This document shows positions 11,791 to 18,344 of a stretch of DNA of 64,000 bases, piece by piece. The first letter of the stretch is position 1; every line of letters starts with the position of its first letter. The DNA lies in assembly GCA_014841595.1 (NCBI GenBank), contig JACYUE010000001.1, forward strand, positions 66,193-130,192, given 5' to 3'. The stretch is from Oxalobacteraceae sp. CFBP 8761. GTDB taxonomy: Bacteria > Pseudomonadota > Gammaproteobacteria > Burkholderiales > Burkholderiaceae_D. Under the pieces are notes generated by a model. It was not told the DNA's origin. It worked only from the letters and a program-made list of their open reading frames with translations, and ran no database searches. The position numbers and the translations under genes were made by a program.

Positions 11791-12261
11791 TTATTCGCCG
11801 ATCTGGGTTTGCAGGTAGTTCTGGATACCGATCTTGACGATCAGGTCCAGCTGCGTTTCGAGCCACTCGATGTGCTCTTCGGTGTCTTCGAGGATCATCA
11901 ACAGCAGATCGCGCGACACGTAATCGGCCGCCGCTTCGCAGGCGCCGATGCCTTCCTTGACCGTCACGTGCGCGGCACGTTCGAGTTTCAGGTCGCATTC
12001 GAGCGTTTCCTGCGTCGACTCACCGATCATCAGCTTGTGCAGCGCCTGCAGGTTTGGCAGCGCGTCGAGCATCAGGATGCGTTCGATCAGCTTGTCGGCG
12101 TGCTTCATTTCGCCAATCGACTCGTCGTATTCCTTCTTCGCCAGCTTGTCCAGGCCCCAGTGGCGATACATGCGCGCGTGCAGGAAGTACTGGTTGATCG
12201 CGGTCAGCTCGTTGGTCAGCTGTGCGTTCAGCAGACGGATGACGTTTGGATCGCCTTTCAT
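11791..12261 (-). CDS. bfr: Bacterioferritin
   Basis: A 156-residue heme-containing ferritin that forms a 24-subunit iron-storage shell. Expected residues by E. coli numbering: Glu18, the first ExxH pair Glu51/His54, heme-axial Met52, Glu94 and His130. The usual Glu127 is replaced: the local sequence reads [11 protein letters not shown], so position 127 is Thr with Glu at 128 and 129. I recall similar TEEH sequences in other betaproteobacteria but cannot confirm that here. Ferroxidase behaviour may therefore differ from E. coli Bfr. The bfd gene lies upstream on the same strand with its own terminator between, so the two are probably transcribed separately. Confidence 0.96.
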   Translation of the reverse strand: MKGDPNVIRLLNAQLTNELTAINQYFLHARMYRHWGLDKLAKKEYDESIGEMKHADKLIERILMLDALPNLQALHKLMIGESTQETLECDLKLERAAHVTVKEGIGACEAAADYVSRDLLLMILEDTEEHIEWLETQLDLIVKIGIQNYLQTQIGE

Positions 12262-12458
12262 GGGGTGCCCTCGGTAATGATTTGAATGACCTCCATGATA
12301 GCAAACAGCACGCCATTAAAACGCTAGAAATTGCGCGAAAACAGGTAAAAAAGCGCATTAAATGACACTAAATGCGCTATTTCTGCGCGTAATAGCAACC
12401 GTTCTCAGTTCACTGTGCGAACGGTTCTCACTCCCCGGTCAGGCGGTCCCTACCGACG
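12262..12458. other. bfr upstream region with two unexplained inverted repeats
   Basis: This non-coding stretch carries two inverted repeats: AGCGCATT (12352-12359) with AATGCGCT (12371-12378), and AACCGTTC (12397-12404) with GAACGGTT (12419-12426). It must hold the bfr promoter. Neither repeat matches the Fur consensus. Confidence 0.5.
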
Positions 12459-12485
12459 AAAAAAAAGCCCCGCATATTGCGAGGC
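12459..12485 (-). terminator. Terminator after bfd
   Basis: A stem GCCCCGCA/TGCGAGGC (12467-12474/12478-12485) with one C-A mismatch and a TAT loop is followed on the minus strand by eight Ts (A-run 12459-12466). It lies 25 nt past the bfd stop. Confidence 0.75.
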
Positions 12486-12510
12486 CGGCAGCACTGGAAT
12501 GCAGGAAGGA

Positions 12511-12720
12511 TCAGGCAGCCTGCGGCAGGCGGCGCACTTCGGTGACGGTGGTCTTGCTGTCGATGTGCTCGTGCAGCACTTCGCGTGCATAGCTGACACA
12601 GGTGCCGCACATGGTGCCCACGCCCAGTTCCTTGCGGAGTTCGGCGATCGACGAGATGCCCAGTTCGGCAGCCTGGCGGATTTCACGGTCGGAGATGTTA
12701 TTGCAGACACAGACGATCAT
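12511..12720 (-). CDS. bfd: Bacterioferritin-associated ferredoxin
   Basis: A 69-residue [2Fe-2S] protein that delivers electrons to bacterioferritin so stored iron can be released. The four ligands appear in the BFD pattern: MIVCVCNN gives Cys4 and Cys6, and VGTMCGTCVSYA gives the second CxxC. The C-terminal tail (HIDSKTTVTEVRRLPQAA) is slightly longer than in E. coli. A Fur-box-like palindrome 44-62 nt upstream of the start suggests iron-repressed expression, as is known for bfd in other bacteria. Confidence 0.96.
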   Translation of the reverse strand: MIVCVCNNISDREIRQAAELGISSIAELRKELGVGTMCGTCVSYAREVLHEHIDSKTTVTEVRRLPQAA

Positions 12721-12763
12721 TGGAGCAACCCTTTTGAAACAACCATTGCAGTTTAGTCTATAA

Positions 12764-12782
12764 AATGCGAATCATTCTCATT
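12764..12782. promoter_or_regulatory. Fur box upstream of bfd
   Basis: The 15-bp core TGCGAATCATTCTCA (12766-12780) matches the 7-1-7 Fur consensus TGATAATnATTATCA at 11 of 14 positions, within AATGCGAATCATTCTCATT. It lies between bfd (minus) and feoA (plus). A Fur gene is present in the window at 40246. Confidence 0.75.
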
Positions 12783-12881
12783 TGCGTTGCTATTTTCTGT
12801 AAACTCGACCGTGAACGCAAGCGAAATTTTCGGTTCAACTGTACTTTTTTTGGACTTGACCGTCTGTCAATGACAAGCTGC

Positions 12882-12902
12882 AAATAGAAATAATTCCTAT
12901 TT
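12882..12902. promoter_or_regulatory. Fur-like palindrome upstream of feoA
   Basis: Arms AAATAGAAAT (12882-12891) and ATTCCTATTT (12893-12902) form a palindrome around one base with a single mismatch. The AAT-n-ATT core fits Fur but the outer positions match poorly. Its place 67 nt before feoA makes an iron-response role plausible. Confidence 0.5.
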
Positions 12903-12968
12903 AGGTTTATGATACTGGGATCGTTCCAGTCGCTGTCTCATACGCGCAACAATTTTTCGGAAGCCGCC

Positions 12969-13223
12969 ATGACCCACGCCGCATTGCCAACCCTCGACTC
13001 GCTCAAGACGGGCCAGAGCGCCACCGTTGTCCATCTTGCGCGCGGTGCGCAGGAGGGCGGCATCGATGTCCAGCGCCGCCTGATGGAGCTGGGCTTCGTG
13101 CCGGGCGAGCGCATTCGTGTGCTCAAGCGCGTGATGGGCGGTCCGCTGGCGGTCAAGGTCGGTGAATCCACCTTTGCGCTGCGCCGTTTCGAAGCCGCCC
13201 TCGTCTCGATCCAGGCGGACTAG
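12969..13223 (+). CDS. feoA: Ferrous iron transport protein A
   Basis: An 84-residue cytoplasmic SH3-like protein that works with FeoB in Fe(II) uptake. The core LMELGFVPGERIRVLKRVMGGPLAVKVGESTFALRR is present in pieces (RRLMELGFVPGERIRVLKR, then GGPLAVKVG, then FALRRFEA). The start at 12969 gives the normal length; an in-frame ATG 60 nt upstream would add an unrelated extension. The feoB start follows 5 nt after the stop. Confidence 0.95.
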   Translation: MTHAALPTLDSLKTGQSATVVHLARGAQEGGIDVQRRLMELGFVPGERIRVLKRVMGGPLAVKVGESTFALRRFEAALVSIQAD

Positions 13224-13227
13224 TCGC

Positions 13228-15108
13228 ATGGGAGTCATGGAATCGCAAGTCGCGTCACGCACGCCGCTGGTCGCACTGCTGGGTAACCCCAACTGCGGCA
13301 AGACCGCACTCTTCAACCGCCTGACTGGCGCGCGCCAGAAGGTCGCCAACTATGCCGGCGTCACGATCGAACGCAAGGAGGGCAGCTTCACGTCGCCCGC
13401 CGGACGCGCGTTTCGCGTGCTCGACCTGCCGGGCGCCTACAGCCTGAATGCGCAGACGCCCGACGAAGGCATCACGCGCGACGTGGTCGCAGGCCTGCGC
13501 GCCGGTGAAGTCCCGCCCGACGCCATCCTGTGCGTCGTCAACGCCACCAACCTGCGCCTGAACCTGCGCCTTGTGCTCGAGCTGCGCCGTCTCGGCCTGC
13601 CGATGGTGCTGGCGCTGAACATGGTCGACGTCGCGAAAAAGCGCGGCATCGAAATCGATACCGCCAAACTCTCGCAAGAACTGGGCATGCCGGTCGTCGA
13701 GACCGTCGCCATCCAGTCCGGCGGCGAAAAAGCCTTGCTGGCCCAGCTCGACGCGATGCCGTTCGGCGTACCGGTAACGCCCAAGCCGCTGTCGGCCATC
13801 GACGAAGTCTCGGTCGAAGACACCCAGCGCGAAGTGCGCCGCATCCTGGCCGCTGCCGTCTCGACGGCGAAGGACACCGGCAACCTGAGCGAAAAGATCG
13901 ACGGCGTCGTGCTGCACCCGGTTGCCGGTCCGATCATCCTGGCACTCTTGATGTTCGTGATTTTCCAGGCCGTGTTCAGCTGGGGCGACGCACCGATCGA
14001 ACTGATCGAGGCGGGCATGGGCGCCTTTGGTGAAATGGTCGGCTCGTGGATCGGCGAAGGCATGCTGCATAGCCTCATCGTGGACGGCATCATCGCCGGC
14101 GTGGGCAGCGTGCTCGTGTTCCTGCCGCAGATTCTGATCCTGTTCTTCTTCATCCTGCTGCTGGAAGACGTCGGCTACCTGCCGCGCGCGGCGTTCCTGC
14201 TCGACCGCATCATGGGCAGCGTGGGCCTGTCGGGCCGCTCGTTCCTGCCGCTGCTGTCGTCGTTTGCCTGTGCCATTCCAGGCGTGATGGCCGCGCGCAC
14301 GATCCAGAATCCGCGCGACCGCCTGGTGACGATCATGATCGCGCCATTGATGACGTGCTCGGCGCGCCTGCCGGTGTATGCGCTCCTGATCGCCGCGTTC
14401 ATTCCCGACCGCGTCGTGGGCGGCTTCATGAACCTGCAGGGCATCGTGCTGTTCGTGCTGTACCTGGCCGGCATCCTGTCGGCGATGGCCGTGGCCTGGT
14501 TCATGAAGCGCCGCAACGGCTACAAGCAGCACGCGCTGATGCTCGAACTGCCAGCCTATCACTGGCCGCATCCGCGCGGCCTGGCCTCGGGCCTGCTCGA
14601 ACGCGCCAAGATCTTCCTGATGCGCGTCGGTACCCTGATCCTGGCCATGATGATCCTGCTCTGGCTGTTCTCCAGCTTCCCGGGCGCACCGGAAGGCGCG
14701 ACCAACCCGCCGATCTACTACAGCGTGGCGGGCATGATCGGCCGCGCACTCGAAGTCGTGCTGGCCCCGATCGGCTTCAACTGGCAGATCGCCATCGCGC
14801 TGGTGCCGGGCATGGCCGCGCGTGAAGTGGCGGTCGGCGCGCTGGGCACCGTGTACGCGCTGTCGGGCGGCGATGAAGTGGGCAACACGCTGGCGCCGCT
14901 GATCGCCCAGTCGTGGTCGCTGGCCACCGGCCTGTCGCTGCTGGCCTGGTATGTCTATGCGCCGCACTGCCTGCCAACGCTGGCCACCGTGGCGCGCGAA
15001 ACGGGCAGCCGCAAATATGCCTGGATCATGGCCGGCTACATGTTCGCGCTGGCCTACGTGGCGGCGTTCATCGTCTACCGCGTCACGCTGGCCTTCACCG
15101 GAGCATAA
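13228..15108 (+). CDS. feoB: Ferrous iron transporter B
   Basis: A 626-residue inner-membrane Fe(II) permease with an N-terminal G protein domain. G1 GNPNCGKTALFN, the switch I region with NYAGVTIERKEG, G3 DLPGAYSL and G4 NMVD are intact. Two Gate-type membrane segments follow, including LEDVGYLPRAAFLLDRIM and the conserved SFACAIPGVMAARTI block, and a C-terminal Gate repeat with GMAAREVAVGALGTVYAL. I chose 13228 as start because it gives a typical N-terminus directly after feoA; an upstream in-frame start overlaps feoA. Fur-like sites upstream of feoA suggest low-iron induction. Confidence 0.97.
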   Translation: MGVMESQVASRTPLVALLGNPNCGKTALFNRLTGARQKVANYAGVTIERKEGSFTSPAGRAFRVLDLPGAYSLNAQTPDEGITRDVVAGLRAGEVPPDAILCVVNATNLRLNLRLVLELRRLGLPMVLALNMVDVAKKRGIEIDTAKLSQELGMPVVETVAIQSGGEKALLAQLDAMPFGVPVTPKPLSAIDEVSVEDTQREVRRILAAAVSTAKDTGNLSEKIDGVVLHPVAGPIILALLMFVIFQAVFSWGDAPIELIEAGMGAFGEMVGSWIGEGMLHSLIVDGIIAGVGSVLVFLPQILILFFFILLLEDVGYLPRAAFLLDRIMGSVGLSGRSFLPLLSSFACAIPGVMAARTIQNPRDRLVTIMIAPLMTCSARLPVYALLIAAFIPDRVVGGFMNLQGIVLFVLYLAGILSAMAVAWFMKRRNGYKQHALMLELPAYHWPHPRGLASGLLERAKIFLMRVGTLILAMMILLWLFSSFPGAPEGATNPPIYYSVAGMIGRALEVVLAPIGFNWQIAIALVPGMAAREVAVGALGTVYALSGGDEVGNTLAPLIAQSWSLATGLSLLAWYVYAPHCLPTLATVARETGSRKYAWIMAGYMFALAYVAAFIVYRVTLAFTGA

Positions 15109-15110
15109 CC

Positions 15111-15371
15111 ATGCAAGAACTGACCGTCATCGTCATCGTTGCCATCGCCGCGCTGTACCTGGGCGCGAAGTACCTGCCGGCCCCGCTGCGCGCACGCGTG
15201 GTGCTGGCGCTGACGAAGGGTGGCCGCCAGTCGGCGCTGGCGCGCTGGCTGGACACCAGCAGCGGCGGCGCCTGCGGTGGCGGCAGCTGCGGCAGCTGCG
15301 CGCCGAAAGCCGCGGCGCCGGCGCCACAGGGCGCGGGCAAGCACCGCGTCATCAAGCTGCACCAGCGCTAG
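15111..15371 (+). CDS. Small Cys-rich membrane protein associated with FeoB
   Basis: An 86-residue protein starting 2 nt after feoB. It has one N-terminal transmembrane helix (LTVIVIVAIAALYLGAKYL), a basic cytoplasmic stretch, then a Cys-rich segment (GGACGGGSCGSCAPK) and a basic tail. This is the layout of FeoB-associated Cys-rich membrane proteins, which take the place of FeoC in some bacteria. The cysteines could bind Fe or an Fe-S cluster, but the role is not established. It is assigned mainly from position and motif. Confidence 0.75.
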   Translation: MQELTVIVIVAIAALYLGAKYLPAPLRARVVLALTKGGRQSALARWLDTSSGGACGGGSCGSCAPKAAAPAPQGAGKHRVIKLHQR

Positions 15372-15441
15372 CGCTAGCGGGCTGCAGGTGCGTGGCCAAC
15401 GGTGCTAAGCTGGCCGTCATCTCCACTTTCCCGTCCACGCC

Positions 15442-16122
15442 ATGATTGTCGTCCACCACCTGAACAATTCGCGCTCGCAGCGCATCCTCTGGCTGCTCGA
15501 AGAACTCGGACTCGAGTACGAGATCAAGCGCTACGAGCGCGATCCCAAGACGATGCTGGCCCCGCCCGAACTGAAGGCCGTGCACCCGCTGGGCAAATCG
15601 CCTGTGATCACCGATGGCGACCTCGTGGTGGCCGAATCGGGCGCCATCGTCGAATACCTCACGGCGCGCGCCTCCGATACGGACGCCCCGCGCCTGGTGC
15701 CGGCCGCCCGCACGCCGGCGCGCCTGCGCTACACGCACTTTTTGCACTTCGCCGAAGGCTCGATGATGTCGCCGCTGCTGCTCAAGCTCGTGTTCGACAA
15801 GATCGAAAGCACGCCGATGCCGTTCTTTGCCAAGCCGATCGCGCGTGGCATCGCGCAAAAGGTCAAGGGCAGCTTCGTGCTGCCGCAGATCGCGCAGCAA
15901 CTGTCTTATCTTGAAGCCGAACTGGGCAAGCACCCGTGGTTCGCCGGCGAAGAATTCAGCGCCGCCGACATCCAGCTGAGCTTCCCGCTGGAAGCGGCTG
16001 CCTCGCGCGGCGGGCTCGACGCCAAGTACCCGAACCTGACCGATTTCCTGGCCCGTATCCATGCGCGGCCGGCGTATCGCCGCGCGCTCGAGCGCGGTGG
16101 CGAGTACGCGTACGCGAAGTAG
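15442..16122 (+). CDS. Glutathione S-transferase family protein
   Basis: A 226-residue GST-fold protein. The N-terminal domain shows HHLNNSRSQRILWLLEELGL and HPLGKSPVITDGDLVVAESG (cis-Pro loop and glutathione-binding Glu-Ser). The C-terminal helical domain has WFAGEEFSAADIQLSFPLE. It resembles the fungal/bacterial GST group with an NNSRSQR active-site motif rather than the YibF-like protein at 10186. Its substrate is unknown. It stands alone downstream of the feo genes with a 70-nt gap. Confidence 0.88.
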   Translation: MIVVHHLNNSRSQRILWLLEELGLEYEIKRYERDPKTMLAPPELKAVHPLGKSPVITDGDLVVAESGAIVEYLTARASDTDAPRLVPAARTPARLRYTHFLHFAEGSMMSPLLLKLVFDKIESTPMPFFAKPIARGIAQKVKGSFVLPQIAQQLSYLEAELGKHPWFAGEEFSAADIQLSFPLEAAASRGGLDAKYPNLTDFLARIHARPAYRRALERGGEYAYAK

Positions 16123-16212
16123 GGCCAGCCCCCACCACGGTCGCGCATCTTCCCGCGACCGTGCAACCGGTTTATGATGGGCGCCTTCCACGTCTCTTCA
16201 TGACCACATCAC

Positions 16213-16995
16213 ATGTCTAACCCGGGAAAGCTGCTCGCGATCGACGGCCTGAACATCGTGCGCCGCGTCTACGAAGCCAGCCCCGAGCCCGATTCCGACC
16301 TGAAGGCCAGCATCGCGCTGCGCCATGCGTTCTCGTCGTTTCGCCACGTGCTCGAGGCGCATGCGCCGACCCACGTGCTGGCCGCTTTTGATTATGGCGG
16401 CCCGACCTGGCGCCATGCGCTGTATCCGCGCTACCGCGAGGGCAGGGCGGCGATGCCGTCCGAACTGCGCGCAGCGCTGCCCGAATTTCACGACCGCCTG
16501 CGCGCGGCTGGCCTGCATGTGCTGATGGTGCCCGAGGTCGAAGCCGACGATGTGATCGCCACCGGCGTGATGCGCTGGCTGTCCGAAGGCCGCGGCACGG
16601 CGGTCGTGGCCACCACCGACAAGGATCTGCATCCACTGATCGCGCACGGCGCGCTGGTGTGGGACCATTTCAAGAACGAGTGGCACGACGACGCCTGGGT
16701 CCGCGCACGCTTTGGCGTGGCGCCCGAGCAATTGCACGACCTGCTGGCGCTGATGGGCGACCCGACCGATGGCGTGCCGGGCGTGTCGAAAGTCGGCATG
16801 AAAACGGCGGCGCGCCTGCTGGGTGCGTATGGCAATCTCGAGGCCGTGATGGCCGGCGCCGGCATCCTCAAGACGCCACTCGGCGAGAGATTGCGCGCCG
16901 AGCGTGAGATACTGGAGATGTCACGCTGCCTGGTGTCGCTGAAACTGGACGTGCGCCTGGGCGTGACATGGAAGACACTGGCGTACGAAAGCTGA
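16213..16995 (+). CDS. 5'-3' exonuclease / flap endonuclease-like protein (Xni-like)
   Basis: A 260-residue protein equivalent to the 5'-nuclease domain of DNA polymerase I, encoded alone as in Xni/YgdG. Metal-binding acidic clusters are visible: LLAIDGLNIVRRVYE, AAFDYGGPTWRH, EVEADDVIATGV and ATTDKDLHPLI. A helix-hairpin-helix follows (DPTDGVPGVSKVGMKTAARLL), where the family binds DNA and K+. It should act on flaps or 5' ends in replication or repair. It is probably co-transcribed with the receiver-domain gene 33 nt downstream. Confidence 0.87.
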   Translation: MSNPGKLLAIDGLNIVRRVYEASPEPDSDLKASIALRHAFSSFRHVLEAHAPTHVLAAFDYGGPTWRHALYPRYREGRAAMPSELRAALPEFHDRLRAAGLHVLMVPEVEADDVIATGVMRWLSEGRGTAVVATTDKDLHPLIAHGALVWDHFKNEWHDDAWVRARFGVAPEQLHDLLALMGDPTDGVPGVSKVGMKTAARLLGAYGNLEAVMAGAGILKTPLGERLRAEREILEMSRCLVSLKLDVRLGVTWKTLAYES

Positions 16996-17028
16996 TTTCT
17001 TCAGCGCACTGACAAGGAATGTAAAGCT

Positions 17029-17424
17029 ATGCTCAAGGCGGTCATCGTGGATGCAAACGCCGTCTCGCGCTCGACGCTCGGCACCGTGCTGGCCGACGGC
17101 AGCTACAACGTGGTCGGCGCCACGCACACCAGCGCGCTGGGGTTGGCGCTGGCAGTCAAGCACCACCCGCACGTGATCTGCATCGCGCGCGAACAGGTCG
17201 AGGATGGCAGCGACGTGGTCGAGCAGTTGCGCGCGACGCTGCCCAAGACGCTCGTGTTTCTGGTGTCGGGCACGCTCGACGCCGCCGCAGTCCAGAGCGC
17301 GCTGGGACGGGGCGTGCATGGCTTCATCGTCAAGCCGTTCAAGGCCGACACCGTGCTCAAGACGATCCGCAATACCGTCATCGCCTTCGTCAAGCAGCAG
17401 CAGGCGCCGGGCAAGCCGGGCTGA
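17029..17424 (+). CDS. Degenerate stand-alone receiver-domain protein
   Basis: A 131-residue CheY-like protein with no output domain. The beta-alpha pattern is clear: LKAVIVDANAVSRSTL, VICIAREQVEDG, TLVFLVSGTLD, GFIVKPFKADTVLK. The switch Ser (VSG) and conserved Lys (KPF) remain, but the phospho-acceptor Asp aligns with Ile in VICIAREQVEDG, and the acidic pair near the start is Asp-Ala rather than Asp-Asp. It is therefore unlikely to be phosphorylated in the usual way and may act as a constitutive interaction module. It converges with the HTH-GAF gene at 17431. Confidence 0.8.
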   Translation: MLKAVIVDANAVSRSTLGTVLADGSYNVVGATHTSALGLALAVKHHPHVICIAREQVEDGSDVVEQLRATLPKTLVFLVSGTLDAAAVQSALGRGVHGFIVKPFKADTVLKTIRNTVIAFVKQQQAPGKPG

Positions 17425-17430
17425 AACAGG

Positions 17431-18177
17431 CTATGCGCGGCGCTGCACTTCGTCCGACGCGAGCACGGCCAGTTCGCGCAGCGCGCGCATCTCGCGCTCG
17501 CGCAGGCGGCGTGGCTCGGTATCGAGCACGCATAGCGAGCCCAGCGCGAGACCGTCGGCGGTGCGTACCGGGTAGCCGGCATAAAAACGGATGAACGGTG
17601 CGCCGGTGACCATCGGGTTGTCGGCAAAGCGCGGGTCGGCACTGGCATCCTCGACCACGAAGGGCTCATCCTGCATCAGCGCGTGGCTGCAGAAGGCCAG
17701 TGAACGCGTGGTCTCGCGGTTTTCCACCCCGACGCGCGACTTGCACCACTGGCGCTCCGCTGACAACAAGGTGATCAGCGCCATCGGGCAGGCCGTGGCG
17801 TGGCCGGCGAGCCACGTCAGGCGATCGAAGGCGGCGTCATCTTCCGAATTCATCAGGCCGCTTTGCGCGAGTGCCGCCAGCCGCTGCGCCTCATTGGCCG
17901 GGACCGGGTAGTCCGGCGCCGCCGCCGGCAAGAACTCGGTCGCCAGTTCAGCACCACCCGGCTGCCCGACTGCCTTGACCTCATCCTTTGACGCCACGCG
18001 CTCGCGCACCAGGCGCATGACGGCGCTGTAGCGCACACGGCGATGCCCGCCCGGTGTCTTCCAGGCCGGCAGATCACCGCTCTCCATCCATACCTGGGCC
18101 GTACTGACAGCAACACCAAGCAACTGCGCTGCTTCGCGGGTAGTCAGTATCGGATCGTTAAATTCATGTGTTTTCAT
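17431..18177 (-). CDS. Excisionase/MerR-type HTH fused to a GAF domain
   Basis: A 248-residue putative one-component regulator. Residues about 8-55 hold a winged helix of the BldC/excisionase type (ILTTREAAQLLGVAVSTAQV and following GHRRVRYSAVMRL). A linker leads to a GAF domain at about 95-245 (AFDRLTWLAGHATACPMALI, FIRFYAGYPVRTADGLALG, LGSLCVLDTEPRRL). The GAF domain is clearly related to that of the divergent EAL protein at 18345. The start at 18177 is chosen because it lies just before the HTH and avoids a low-complexity extension. The ligand and target genes are unknown; the 168-nt AT-rich region it shares with the EAL gene is the obvious candidate target. Confidence 0.8.
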   Translation of the reverse strand: MKTHEFNDPILTTREAAQLLGVAVSTAQVWMESGDLPAWKTPGGHRRVRYSAVMRLVRERVASKDEVKAVGQPGGAELATEFLPAAAPDYPVPANEAQRLAALAQSGLMNSEDDAAFDRLTWLAGHATACPMALITLLSAERQWCKSRVGVENRETTRSLAFCSHALMQDEPFVVEDASADPRFADNPMVTGAPFIRFYAGYPVRTADGLALGSLCVLDTEPRRLREREMRALRELAVLASDEVQRRA

Positions 18178-18344
18178 GAGATCGTTCGTGTGATTTGCTG
18201 CTTTTATTTTACACGAAGCAACTAAAAATGACGAATACAACGATTCGCTTGAAAATAATGATTGACCTTAAGTTTTTTATTAGCAACAATAGATTCTGTC
18301 CGTCATATCCGTCATATTTACGCGCATCGGCGCGTCGTCTTTTC
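18178..18344. promoter_or_regulatory. AT-rich divergent promoter region
   Basis: This region separates the HTH-GAF gene from the GAF-EAL gene and is far more AT-rich than its surroundings (notably 18190-18305). It must hold both promoters. I could not pick out confident -35/-10 pairs or an operator. Confidence 0.5.

Noticed and set aside
15366..15382. GCTAGCGCTAGC palindrome after the feo genes as an attachment site
   Set aside because: It is a short self-complementary run with no second copy or mobile element nearby.
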